Assembly: GCA_964607515.1 (NCBI GenBank)
Contig: CAZSKU010000024.1
Span: 1-35,945 of the forward strand
From: UBA6080 sp964607515
Lineage (GTDB): Bacteria; Fermentibacterota; Fermentibacteria; Fermentibacterales; JCC-6
Direction of reading: 5' to 3'
DNA length: 35,945 nt
Shown: positions 16,174-24,255 of the stretch, piece by piece
Numbering within the stretch: the first letter of the stretch is position 1
Layout of the letters: the number at the start of each line of letters is the position of its first letter
Program-made: the position numbers and the translations under genes
The notes under the pieces: generated by a model
What the model was told of the DNA's origin: nothing
Database searches by the model: none
The model's input: only the letters and a program-made list of their open reading frames with translations

Positions 16174-17205
16174 ATGAAAGTTCTTGTCACCGGGGGGGCC
16201 GGTTTCATCGGCAGCAACTTCGCCAGAATGCTGGCCGCCGAGAGAACGTCCTGGAAAGTGGTGGTGCTGGACAAGCTCACCTACGCCGGCAGAATGGAGA
16301 ACCTGGAGGATGTGACGGGCGGTTCCGGGTTCCGTTTCATCAGGGGCGACATCTGCGACCCGGCCGTGGTGGCGGAGGCCATGGAAGGCTGCGACGCGGT
16401 GGTCAACTTCGCCGCGGAAACCCATGTGGACAGGTCCATTGAGGAAGCCTCCTCCTTCGTGAGGACCGACATCGAAGGGGTGAGGGTGCTCCTGGAGGAG
16501 TTCAGGAAGGGGAACCGCCTGCTTTTCCTGCAGATATCCACCGACGAAGTCTACGGAAGCGTGGAGACGGGCTACTCCCGGGAAACCGACCCCCTTTGTC
16601 CCCGGAGCCCCTACTCAGCCTCCAAGGCGGGCGGAGAACTCCTGGCCATGAGCTACCACCACACCTACGGCACTCCGGTGATCGTCACCAGGGCGTCCAA
16701 CAACTACGGACCTTACCAGTACCCCGAGAAGCTCATACCCCTTTTCATCACCAACGCGCTTGACGGTCTGCAGCTGCCCCTTTATGGTGACGGGCTGAAC
16801 CGCCGGGACTGGCTCTTCGTGGAAGACCATTGCAAGGCTCTTCTCACGGTTCTCGAGCAGTGCCCCGGGGGTTCGGTGTACAACATCGGCGGCGGGTTCG
16901 AGAAGTCTAACCTGGAGGTTACCCGGGCGGTGCTTGACTCCTTGGGCGCAGGACCGGAGCTGATCAGGTTCATCGAGGACCGGCCCGGGCACGACCGGCG
17001 GTACGCTCTGGACATAGGCAAGATCATCAGGGAAACCTCCTGGAGACCTGAAACTGATTTCCGACGCGGCATAGAGACCACCGCTGAATGGTACAGGACC
17101 CACAGGAAGTGGTGGGAAGGGATCAAATCCGGGGAATTCCGGGAGTACTACCAGCGGATGTACCGGGACCGGCTGGCCAGATCCAGGGGGGTGGCCCAGG
17201 AATGA
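16174..17205 (+). CDS. rmlB: dTDP-glucose 4,6-dehydratase
   Basis: The 343-residue extended SDR has TGGAGFIGSNF at the N-terminus, LDKLTYAGRMENL, NFAAETHVDRSI and the catalytic STDEVYGSV (T123, D124, E125) with Y147-x3-K151. NNYGPYQYPEKLIPLFI, DWLFVEDHCKAL and RPGHDRRYALD are strong RmlB/RfbB signatures. It converts dTDP-glucose to dTDP-4-keto-6-deoxyglucose, the entry to rhamnose and other deoxysugars. RmlA, RmlC and RmlD are not in the window. The ATG is preceded by GGGGGAGGGA. It ends in an ATGA junction with the UDP-xylose synthase gene. Confidence 0.92.
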   Translation: MKVLVTGGAGFIGSNFARMLAAERTSWKVVVLDKLTYAGRMENLEDVTGGSGFRFIRGDICDPAVVAEAMEGCDAVVNFAAETHVDRSIEEASSFVRTDIEGVRVLLEEFRKGNRLLFLQISTDEVYGSVETGYSRETDPLCPRSPYSASKAGGELLAMSYHHTYGTPVIVTRASNNYGPYQYPEKLIPLFITNALDGLQLPLYGDGLNRRDWLFVEDHCKALLTVLEQCPGGSVYNIGGGFEKSNLEVTRAVLDSLGAGPELIRFIEDRPGHDRRYALDIGKIIRETSWRPETDFRRGIETTAEWYRTHRKWWEGIKSGEFREYYQRMYRDRLARSRGVAQE

Positions 17206-18137
17206 GAATTCTCGTTACCGGAGGGGCTGGCTTCATAGGCAGCCATCTCTGCGAAAGGCTTCTGGACGACGGTCATTCGGTGGTGGCCCTTGACAACCTC
17301 ATCACGGGCAACACCGACAACATCGCCCATCTTGCGGGCAGAGGCGACTTCAGCTTCATCAGGCACGACGTCACCGAGTACATCTACCTTCAGGGGGGAA
17401 TCGACTTCATCTTTCACCTGGCATCGCCGGCCAGTCCGGTAGACTACCTGGCATTTCCCATCCAGACCCTCAAGGTGGGAGCCCTGGGTACCCACAAGGC
17501 CCTGGGGCTGGCGCGGGAGAAGAAGGCCGGAATACTCCTCGCCTCCACCAGCGAAGTCTACGGCGATCCCCTGGTGCACCCGCAGTCCGAGTCCTACTGG
17601 GGCAACGTCAATCCGGTGGGTCCCCGGGGGGTCTACGACGAGGCGAAGAGATTCGCCGAGGCCATGGTCTTCGCCTACCACAGAACCCACGGCGTGGATA
17701 CCAGGGTGGCCAGGATCTTCAACACCTACGGCCCCAGGATGAGGGCCGACGACGGCCGGGTGGTTCCTTCCTTCATCTGCCAGGCCCTGCGGGGCGAAGA
17801 TCTCACGGTCTTCGGCGACGGCACCCAGACCAGAAGCTTCTGCTACGTGTCCGACACGGTACGGGGACTCGTCAGGCTCATGGAGAGCGGCTTCAATGAG
17901 CCGGTCAACATCGGCAACCCCCACGAGATGACCATCGTCTCGTTCGCCAGGCTGATACAGAAGGAAGTCGGAAGCGGAGGCGGAATCCGGTTCGAACCCC
18001 TTCCCCTTGATGATCCAAGGATCCGCAGACCGGATATTTCCAGGGCCCGGGAGATCCTGGGATGGGAGCCGGAGATCTCCCTGGAACAGGGGCTGGCTCC
18101 TACAATAGACTTTTTCAGGCGGGCGGTCGCCCGATGA
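17202..18137 (+). CDS. UDP-glucuronate decarboxylase (UDP-xylose synthase)
   Basis: The 311-residue extended SDR shows GGAGFIGSHLCERLL, LDNLITGNTDNI, HLASPASPVDY and the very characteristic STSEVYGDPLVHPQ, YWGNVNPVGPRGVYDEAKR and ARIFNTYGPRMRADDGRVV of UXS enzymes. Catalytic Y145 and K149 lie in YDEAK. It makes UDP-xylose from UDP-glucuronate, with NAD recycled in the active site. The supplier Ugd is absent from the window. ATG at 17202 overlaps the rmlB stop; the longer open frame is a shadow. It joins the exporter gene by ATGA. Together with rmlB it predicts xylose and 6-deoxyhexose in the polymer. Confidence 0.9.
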   Translation: MRILVTGGAGFIGSHLCERLLDDGHSVVALDNLITGNTDNIAHLAGRGDFSFIRHDVTEYIYLQGGIDFIFHLASPASPVDYLAFPIQTLKVGALGTHKALGLAREKKAGILLASTSEVYGDPLVHPQSESYWGNVNPVGPRGVYDEAKRFAEAMVFAYHRTHGVDTRVARIFNTYGPRMRADDGRVVPSFICQALRGEDLTVFGDGTQTRSFCYVSDTVRGLVRLMESGFNEPVNIGNPHEMTIVSFARLIQKEVGSGGGIRFEPLPLDDPRIRRPDISRAREILGWEPEISLEQGLAPTIDFFRRAVAR

Positions 18138-19330
18138 TCAGCGCCTTCGCGCTGTGCCTTCTGCTGGTGCTTCAGATGGACCAGGCCACCCTTCCCCTGG
18201 AGACCGCCGGAGAAGCGGCGGTTGCCTATTCGGAGGCTCTTCGAAGGGACGTCTACCTGCTTGGGCCGGGGGATCTGCTCACGGCGGTGGTGGAGGGGGG
18301 CTGCAGCGATGTGATGATCCTGTCGGGGCTTCTTCCCTCGGCGCTTTGCCCGGTTTCCGGCGACGGATCCCTGCAGATGCCCGGGGTGGGCCAGATCCAG
18401 GCGGACGGCCTCACCCTCGACGACGCCCAGCAGCAGCTTCAGGCCCTGGCTAGAAGGTATTACCCCGGGATCAGGATCGGCCTTTCCCTTTATGAACCCA
18501 GGATCATCACGATGTGGGTCTCCGGAATGGTGGACAAGCCTGGCCGCTACTCCCTGCTGTCGGTCCAGAAGGTTTCCGACCTTGTCCATACCGCCGGGGG
18601 TTTCACCCCCTACGGCTCCCGGCGGGGCTTCATGTACCTTGCGGAAGGCGATTCCGTGGCGGTGGATCTGTCCTTCGGCGGCGACGGAAGGCCGGTCAGC
18701 GATCCATACCTGCGCAACGGCGCTTCGGTGGTGATCCCTCCGGTCAGGCGGCCGGTTTTCCTGGCCCGTCCCGGGTTGACCATCTACGCCACCGACGGCA
18801 CCCTCCTTCCCAACGCCCGGCACCAGGTCGAGGCCTGGGACTTTCAGGCGGAGGAGACGGTGGCGGAATTCCTGCGGCGCACCGGAGGCCCCGAGGGCAG
18901 GCTGGATCCGGCGGGCAGCGTTCTGGTGTCCGGAAGCGCCGAGTACCCTGTCTGGAGCCCGGATGATGGGTTTTCCCCAAGGGTGCTGATGCCCGGTGAC
19001 ACCCTCAGAATGGCCTACCTCGCGAACCAGGTGTTCGTATCCGGAGCGGTGAACAGGCCCGGAACGATTCTCTACCACAGCGGCATGACCGTGCGGGACT
19101 GCGTGGACATGGCCGGTGGAGCCAATGCCAGCGGCAGGACCGGAGGGACGGTTTTATCCAGGATGGGCTCGGTGATAGCCAGAGGATCGGACGCCATGTC
19201 CATGGAGGCCAGACCGGGGGACGTGATCGAGGTGCCCTACAGCATCGAATCCAGGTACCAGACCACCATCGTGATCCTCGCCAGCATCGTAACCATGACC
19301 GCCACAATCATCAACCTGACGAGGGACTGA
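18134..19330 (+). CDS. Wza-type polysaccharide export protein with SLBB domains
   Basis: The 398-residue product has a hydrophobic export segment (1-15) without lipobox. A polysaccharide-export domain follows (~42-120: VYLLGPGDLLTAVV ... GDGSLQMPGVGQIQADGLTLDDAQQQL), then an SLBB domain (~125-200: MVDKPGRYSLLSVQKVSDLVHTAGG) and a second one (~290-365: VSGAVNRPGTILYHSGMTVRDCVDMAGG). A C-terminal hydrophobic helix (~376-394) could be the outer-membrane helix of Wza or an inner-membrane anchor. The family forms the channel for capsule or EPS export. It overlaps the UXS gene (ATGA) and shares one base with the Wzz gene. The missing acylation cysteine is different from E. coli Wza. Confidence 0.85.
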   Translation: MISAFALCLLLVLQMDQATLPLETAGEAAVAYSEALRRDVYLLGPGDLLTAVVEGGCSDVMILSGLLPSALCPVSGDGSLQMPGVGQIQADGLTLDDAQQQLQALARRYYPGIRIGLSLYEPRIITMWVSGMVDKPGRYSLLSVQKVSDLVHTAGGFTPYGSRRGFMYLAEGDSVAVDLSFGGDGRPVSDPYLRNGASVVIPPVRRPVFLARPGLTIYATDGTLLPNARHQVEAWDFQAEETVAEFLRRTGGPEGRLDPAGSVLVSGSAEYPVWSPDDGFSPRVLMPGDTLRMAYLANQVFVSGAVNRPGTILYHSGMTVRDCVDMAGGANASGRTGGTVLSRMGSVIARGSDAMSMEARPGDVIEVPYSIESRYQTTIVILASIVTMTATIINLTRD

Positions 19331-20559
19331 TGTCGGAGAACACTGCTGAATTCGGTAACACCTTCACGGCGAGGGTGATCCGGGCCGCGGCCCGGAACGC
19401 GGGAAGGATAGCGGTTTTCTGTTTCCTGGCCGCCCTGGGTTCCTCCATCTATTCCCTGGCGGTCAGAAAACAGTGGGCTTCCTGGGCGGTGCTTATGGTC
19501 CCGGGGCAGCAGTCCTCCGCCCTGGGTCTCGGAAGCCTGATGAACAACCTGGATCTAAGCGGCTTCGGCGGGGGGATGCTGGAAAACCTCATACCAGGAC
19601 AGGCCCCGGGAGGAACCGACATAACGGTGGTCCAGCAGGTGCTCGGGTCCCGGCCGGTGCTGGAGAGAATCATCCTCGAGTACGACCTCATAACAAGGCT
19701 GAAGGCCTCCAACATGGAGCGGACACTGGAGAGGTTCGAGAAGAGGCTCACAGTAACCCTCACCCCGGAGGGGCTGCTCTTCGTATCAATCAAGGCGGAC
19801 AGCCGGCAGGAGTCAGCCGCCATGGTCCAGGACCTCATAGACTTCGCCAACCAGGAACTCTCCCGGATGGTCACCAGCCGGGCCCGCCGGGCGAGGATAC
19901 AGGCCGAGAGGTCCCTAGCGATCGCCTCCGATTCCCTTTCCACAGCCAATGCCAGGCTGGAGGAATTCCGCCGGGAAACCGGCTTCCTCATTCCGGAGCA
20001 GGGTGTCGAGATGGTGGCCATGCTGTCGGAGATGCAGCAGGAGATGGTTCTGGCGGGTTCGGAGCTTTCCTCCGTGTCTTCAGGAACCTCCGCCAGGTCA
20101 TCCTCCTGGGCCAGGGCCTCAGCCAAGTACGAGTACCTTCTGGAAGCGGTGAATCAGAGTGTGACCGGCGAGGGTGACGGACTTCTTGTGTTTCCTCCCC
20201 TGGACAGTCTTCCCGGGTACATCCGGGAGTACGAGGAGCTGTTCCTCGAAGTGGAGACCCGGCGGATGGTCTACATCCTGCTTCGGCAGGAGCTGGAGAA
20301 CCTCAGGATCGAGGAGGCCAAGGAAAGTCCCACCGTGGAGGTGCTCGTCCCCCCGACGCCGGCCCATGAAAGGGCCTACCCCAGGAGGACCACCATGGTT
20401 CTCATGGTCACGGTGCTGGCGTTCGTTCTGGCGCTGGCCTGGATTGTCACCCTGGAATGGATCCGGGCGGTGATGAGCGGTTCCACCGGCGCTTTCTGGA
20501 GGGAGACTTGGCGGACCGTCCGAAACCAGTTTCCCGGGAGACCCCGGAGGAGAAGCTGA
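19330..20559 (+). CDS. Wzz-type chain-length regulator / polysaccharide co-polymerase
   Basis: The 409-residue inner-membrane protein has one helix at ~26-46 and another at ~354-378, flanking a long periplasmic part with coiled-coil-like helices (~185-240 and ~300-335). VQQVLGSRPVLERIILEYDL and ITVTLTPEGLLFVSIKADSRQESAAMVQDLIDFANQEL are typical Wzz-domain features. After the second helix only a short basic tail remains, with no Walker A or tyrosine cluster, so there is no fused BY-kinase. It is coupled with the Wza gene (TGATG) and overlaps the response-regulator start by 52 bases. It probably sets polymer length and bridges to Wza. Confidence 0.85.
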   Translation: MSENTAEFGNTFTARVIRAAARNAGRIAVFCFLAALGSSIYSLAVRKQWASWAVLMVPGQQSSALGLGSLMNNLDLSGFGGGMLENLIPGQAPGGTDITVVQQVLGSRPVLERIILEYDLITRLKASNMERTLERFEKRLTVTLTPEGLLFVSIKADSRQESAAMVQDLIDFANQELSRMVTSRARRARIQAERSLAIASDSLSTANARLEEFRRETGFLIPEQGVEMVAMLSEMQQEMVLAGSELSSVSSGTSARSSSWARASAKYEYLLEAVNQSVTGEGDGLLVFPPLDSLPGYIREYEELFLEVETRRMVYILLRQELENLRIEEAKESPTVEVLVPPTPAHERAYPRRTTMVLMVTVLAFVLALAWIVTLEWIRAVMSGSTGAFWRETWRTVRNQFPGRPRRRS

Positions 20560-21254
20560 CCCTTCATAAAGCCACGCCCGCCCCGGTGGCGGTGGTGGAA
20601 GATGAAGAGGACATAGCCTCCCTGGTGGCCATGCACCTGGAAAGGGCCGGTTTCGCCCCCGCGGTGTTCCATGCCGGCGGGGAGTTCCTCTCATGGTTCC
20701 GGGTCAACACTCCGTCCCTGGTCATACTGGATGTGATGCTGCCCGACATTCAGGGCACCGACATCTGCAAAATGATCCGTTCATCCCGGGAGCGTCCGTC
20801 GACACCCGTAATCATGCTCACCGCCCTGGGACACGAGACTGACCGGGTGCTAGGGCTCGAACTGGGCGCGGACGACTACGTGGTGAAACCCTTCTCGCCA
20901 AGGGAACTCGTGGCCAGGGTCCGGGCGGTCCTGCGCCGGACGGCCGGCGCGGAAACTCCCCCGGAGAACCTGTCCTGGGGTCCCATCAGTCTTCACCCCG
21001 GATCCTTCCGGGCCGCCGTGAACGGTGCGCCGGTGGATCTGACCCCTACGGAGTTCAGAATCCTGGAAGCCCTGGTGGAGGGGGCTGGAAGGGTGCTGAC
21101 CCGGGCCAGCCTGCTCGACCTGCTGTGGGAGGGGGAGAAGTTCGTTTTCGAACGCACCATAGACGTCCACGTCGCGCACATCCGGGAGAAGCTGGGGGAT
21201 GCCGGCAGGCTTCTGGGAAGCGTCCGGGGCATCGGTTACAGGATGGTGAATTGA
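20508..21254 (+). CDS. OmpR/PhoB-family response regulator
   Basis: The product has 248 residues from TTG at 20508, which has GGAGGG upstream. The receiver domain has the acidic pocket VVEDEED, phospho-acceptor Asp75 (LVILDVMLPD), MLTALG and the conserved Lys in VVKPFSPREL. The C-terminal winged helix has DLTPTEFRILEALVEGAGRVLTRASLLDLLW and RTIDVHVAHIREKLG ... VRGIGYRM, typical of PhoB/OmpR DNA-binding domains. The start overlaps the Wzz gene by 52 bases; a CTG at 20556 with GGAGGAGAAG upstream is an alternative that would remove the overlap. It is coupled by TTGA to the kinase gene, so the two form a pair. A likely target is the repeat array at 22965-23005, which is inference. Confidence 0.9.
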   Translation: MADRPKPVSRETPEEKLTLHKATPAPVAVVEDEEDIASLVAMHLERAGFAPAVFHAGGEFLSWFRVNTPSLVILDVMLPDIQGTDICKMIRSSRERPSTPVIMLTALGHETDRVLGLELGADDYVVKPFSPRELVARVRAVLRRTAGAETPPENLSWGPISLHPGSFRAAVNGAPVDLTPTEFRILEALVEGAGRVLTRASLLDLLWEGEKFVFERTIDVHVAHIREKLGDAGRLLGSVRGIGYRMVN

Positions 21255-22969
21255 AACACCAGCCCTCGGTCTTCATGAGGATATTCCGGGGCTACCTGGC
21301 GGTGATCTTCGCCATGGCGGTCCTGCTTTCCCTGGTGATCCTCGGCGAGTTTCACAGCTCCGCCCGCAGGGCCTCCCTCAACGACCTGAGCAGGGTGGGA
21401 AGGGCGCTGGAGCCATCGGTCACGCCGCTGGTGGCCGATTCCGTGTTCTCGAGGCTGAACAGCCATGTCCGAAGCGCCGGAACCGCCATGGGAGCCAGAA
21501 TCCTGGTGGTGGACAGGGCCGGAAGGGTCATAGCCGACAGCGATCCCGACCTGCCGGTACCTGACAACATCAGAACAAGACCCGATGTCATAGCCGCTTT
21601 CCGTGGCATGGAAAGCGCCATGGAGAATCCCGGCGCCCCGGGGGACCCCTACACCCTGAACGCGTCCATTCCCATCTTCTTCGTGGACAGTGTTATAGCA
21701 GTGATGAGGGTGAGCCTGGAGACCGACCGCTGGCACGACGCCATGACGGGCCTGACCCGGAAAATCCTCCTACTGCTTTTATTTCTCCTCCTGACAGCCC
21801 TGGCCGCAGGCTGGCTCATCGCCCGGGGGATCGCAGATCCCCTGAAGGAGCTGGCCGAGGTGGCGGAGAGGGTGAAGGCCGGAGACCTGGGCGCCCGGGC
21901 CTCGCCGGGCTCCACCAGAGAGCACATGCAGCTGGCCCGTACCCTGAACGAGACCCTTGCCAGAACTCAGCAGCTGGTGTTTGAGATCACCGCCAGCGAC
22001 AGGAGGAACAGGGCTGTGCTCGGTTCAATACTTGAAGGGCTGGCTGTTACCGATGCCAGGGGCTCCATAGCGATGGTGAACGACTCATTCAGGAGCATGT
22101 TCGGGGTTCCGGAGGGATTTTCGGGGTTGCCTCCGGCGGTGGTCGAAGTACTTCACTCCGGGATGGAGAAAGGCAGGATCGAGGTGTCCGGTTCCGCCAT
22201 AGCCTACGGCTCCGCTCCCATCGAGGGGGCCGGGGGGCGGGTTTTCTCCTTCAGGGACGTGACCCTGGAGGAGCAGGTGGAGAGCATGAAAAGGGACTTC
22301 ACCATGAATGCCGCCCACGAACTGAGAACCCCCCTGACAGCTATCAAGGGTTATACCGAGACCCTGCTGGAGGATCCGGGCCAGGAGATGCTTCCAATTC
22401 TCCGGGTGATAGCCAGGAACACCGACAGGATGATCAGCCTGGTGAGCGACATTCAGACCCTTTCGGAGCTGGAGGACCGTCGTCCAGTCGAGACCCCGGA
22501 GCGGGTGCCCGTGAAGGAGCTGCTGGACTCGGTGCTCCCCCTGTTCAAAGCTCCTCTGGAGAGAAAGACGCTGGGGCTGGAGATCATCCAGGATGACCCC
22601 TTGCTGGCGGTTTCGGGGGACAGATACCGACTGGAACAGGTGCTGGTCAACCTGCTGGAGAACGCCCTGAGGTACACCGATGAGGGGCGGATACAGATCA
22701 GCGCCCGCAGGTACGGAGACCGGGTGGCCCTTGCGGTGGCGGACACCGGGCCGGGCATTCCTCCGGAGCATCTTCCCAGAATCTTCGAGAGGTTCTACGT
22801 TGTGGACCGCTCCAGGTCCCGCCGGGTGGGCGGAACCGGTCTCGGGCTGGCCATCGTGAAGCACATCGTGGAAGGTATGGGCGGCAATGTCAGGGTGGAG
22901 AGCACCCCGGGAGCCGGGACCATCTTCACCGTCTCTCTTCCCTGGTCACCTCCTATCCCGGCCTCTTAG
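21251..22969 (+). CDS. PhoR-type membrane histidine kinase
   Basis: The 572-residue product has transmembrane helices at ~10-32 and ~176-197 enclosing a ~140-residue periplasmic sensor. HAMP follows at ~197-250, a PAS-like segment at ~258-340 (AVLGSILEGLAVTDARGSI), HisKA with His356 (NAAHELRTPLTAIKGY) and the HATPase domain with N box (LVNLLENALRYT), G1 (VADTGPGIP), F (IFERFYVVD) and G2 (GGTGLGLAIVKH). This is the architecture of PhoR-like kinases. The TTG start overlaps the regulator's stop (TTGA); the upstream open frame is a shadow. Its large periplasmic domain, unlike E. coli PhoR, suggests an extracytoplasmic ligand. It is the last gene of the 16-gene run. Confidence 0.9.
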   Translation: MKHQPSVFMRIFRGYLAVIFAMAVLLSLVILGEFHSSARRASLNDLSRVGRALEPSVTPLVADSVFSRLNSHVRSAGTAMGARILVVDRAGRVIADSDPDLPVPDNIRTRPDVIAAFRGMESAMENPGAPGDPYTLNASIPIFFVDSVIAVMRVSLETDRWHDAMTGLTRKILLLLLFLLLTALAAGWLIARGIADPLKELAEVAERVKAGDLGARASPGSTREHMQLARTLNETLARTQQLVFEITASDRRNRAVLGSILEGLAVTDARGSIAMVNDSFRSMFGVPEGFSGLPPAVVEVLHSGMEKGRIEVSGSAIAYGSAPIEGAGGRVFSFRDVTLEEQVESMKRDFTMNAAHELRTPLTAIKGYTETLLEDPGQEMLPILRVIARNTDRMISLVSDIQTLSELEDRRPVETPERVPVKELLDSVLPLFKAPLERKTLGLEIIQDDPLLAVSGDRYRLEQVLVNLLENALRYTDEGRIQISARRYGDRVALAVADTGPGIPPEHLPRIFERFYVVDRSRSRRVGGTGLGLAIVKHIVEGMGGNVRVESTPGAGTIFTVSLPWSPPIPAS

Positions 22970-23005
22970 CGGTTCGTTAACATAAGGCGAACGCCAGGTT
23001 AACAT
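22965..23005 (+). promoter_or_regulatory. Pho-box-like 11-bp-phased repeats upstream of the porin
   Basis: Two perfect copies of GTTAACAT lie at 22976-22983 and 22998-23005, exactly 22 bp (two helical turns) apart. The intermediate 11-bp positions (22965 and 22987) hold half-matching copies (CTTAGCGG, GCGAACGC). Direct repeats with an 11-bp period and a TTAACA/CTTAACCT-type core are typical of PhoB/PhoP binding sites. The array sits between the kinase stop and the porin start and is the natural target for the neighbouring regulator. A clear -35 is absent, as in activator-dependent promoters; TATAAA at 23042-23047 is the best -10 but lies very close to the start. Confidence 0.5.
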
Positions 23006-23024
23006 CCCCGTGGAATCTTACCCC

Positions 23025-23041
23025 CGGCACTGCGGGTGCCG
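23025..23041 (+). other. Small hairpin ahead of the porin start
   Basis: CGGCAC (23025-23030) and GTGCCG (23036-23041) form a 6-bp stem with a 5-base loop, followed by TATAAAAAC. There is no T-run, so it is not a standard terminator. It could affect transcription coming from the kinase gene or porin mRNA stability. Confidence 0.3.
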
Positions 23042-23064
23042 TATAAAAACGAAAGGGGTTGTCA

Positions 23065-24120
23065 ATGATGAAGTCTTTTCTGATTCCGGCGTCGGCGATT
23101 CTTCTTGCTTCATCGGCACTGGCCGCGGGAGAGTTCAGTACGGGAGCCGCCGAACTGCTCAAGTTCAAGGGGACCGGCTACTTCCGATGGAACATGTACG
23201 GCGGGGAAGAAGTAAATCCGGACAATAACATGTCTTCCTTCTTCACCATTGACTGGCTCCCAAAGCTAAACAGTTTTGTAGACGGGAAGATCAACCTGGA
23301 GTTCTCCAGCACCAACGGAAGCATCAAACTGGCGGACCTCTACCTGAACCTGAACCTCACCGAGAACTTCTCCCTTATGGGCGGGCAGATGAAGGTTCCC
23401 TTCGGCTACGCCTACACCAGATCCGGCGGCAGCATGTACTTCGCCGACAGGGCCTTCATCTCCTCGGCGGACGACTACAAGAACTACGCCATGCGGGACA
23501 ACGGCCTGTGCCTGGTGGCCTCCTTCGAGCCGGTCACCGTGGACCTGGGCTTCTTCAACGGCACCGGCGCCAACGGAATGGCCGACAACGACTGGAACAA
23601 CCAGTTCGCAGCCCGGATCAGCGCCGACGCCATGGAGTGGCTGACCCTCGGGGCCGCCTTCACCACCATCGGACAGCCGGAGGTGGAGGAGGTTGCCGAG
23701 AGCTGGAGCAGCAGCGGCATTGACGTATTCGGCGTGGTGAACTACCCGATGAGCGAGACCGCCGAGATGTTCTTCGAGGGCGAGTACGCCATGCTCGGGG
23801 CGGTTGGCCCCGAGATGGAGGGCGTCACGATGAACGACGCGAGCTGCATGAGCGTGGCCCTGGGCGCGGAGTTCGCCGTGGGCGAGGGCTTCCTGCAGGC
23901 CGTGCGTCCCGCGGTGCGCTACGACATGGTGAACCCCTCCGGTATCGAGGAAGAGGGTGTCGAGATGGAGGACAACTCCACGGCTCTCGACTTCTGCGTG
24001 GGGCTTGACCTGACCAGCGGCAAGAACACCCTGATGCTGGGCGCCCGGAGCTACGGGTTCGAGGACGAGGACGTGGACGGCTACACCGACATGTACCTCA
24101 ACTGGAGGATGAACTTCTAG
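23065..24120 (+). CDS. Outer-membrane porin, OprO/OprP-like
   Basis: The 351-residue product has a clear signal peptide (MMKSFLIPASAILLASSALAA). It then shows strands typical of phosphate-selective or Gram-negative porins (SFFTIDWLPKLNSFVDGKINLEFSS, MGGQMKVPFGYAYTRS, DRAFISSADDYKNYAMRDNGLCLVAS, LGFFNGTGAN) and ends in WRMNF, a barrel C-terminus. Q-x-K-V-P-F-G is a hallmark of the OprO/OprP family, whose members conduct phosphate or polyphosphate. The ATG at 23065 is chosen because GAAAGGGG lies six bases upstream; a TTG at 23059 would overlap that site. The Pho-box-like array and adjacent PhoB/PhoR-type pair support phosphate-dependent expression. The protein is acidic (many Glu/Asp), so the ion preference is not certain. 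Confidence 0.75.
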   Translation: MMKSFLIPASAILLASSALAAGEFSTGAAELLKFKGTGYFRWNMYGGEEVNPDNNMSSFFTIDWLPKLNSFVDGKINLEFSSTNGSIKLADLYLNLNLTENFSLMGGQMKVPFGYAYTRSGGSMYFADRAFISSADDYKNYAMRDNGLCLVASFEPVTVDLGFFNGTGANGMADNDWNNQFAARISADAMEWLTLGAAFTTIGQPEVEEVAESWSSSGIDVFGVVNYPMSETAEMFFEGEYAMLGAVGPEMEGVTMNDASCMSVALGAEFAVGEGFLQAVRPAVRYDMVNPSGIEEEGVEMEDNSTALDFCVGLDLTSGKNTLMLGARSYGFEDEDVDGYTDMYLNWRMNF

Positions 24121-24199
24121 TTCGGGCCGTCCCGCCCGGACACCACGTTCTACGGGGCGCCGGGGCCCCGGAAGCATACCCCGGAACTCCTCCTTGAAG

Positions 24200-24229
24200 C
24201 CGGCCCGCGCCTCACCCCGCGCGGGCCGG
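24200..24229 (+). terminator. Strong GC hairpin after the porin gene
   Basis: CCGGCCCGCGC (24200-24210) pairs perfectly with GCGCGGGCCGG (24219-24229) over an 8-base loop, about 80 bp after the porin stop. No T-tract follows, so it may be a factor-assisted terminator or an mRNA 3'-end stabiliser. Apart from this, the 24121-24255 gap shows nothing recognisable. Confidence 0.5.
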
Positions 24230-24255
24230 TCCTGGATCGGGGGAACACGAGCTTC

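Noticed and set aside
23042..23047. TATAAA as the porin -10
   Set aside because: Not called as a separate promoter because the predicted start would fall within the ribosome site and no -35 or repeat lies at the right distance; kept only as a possibility in the regulatory entry.
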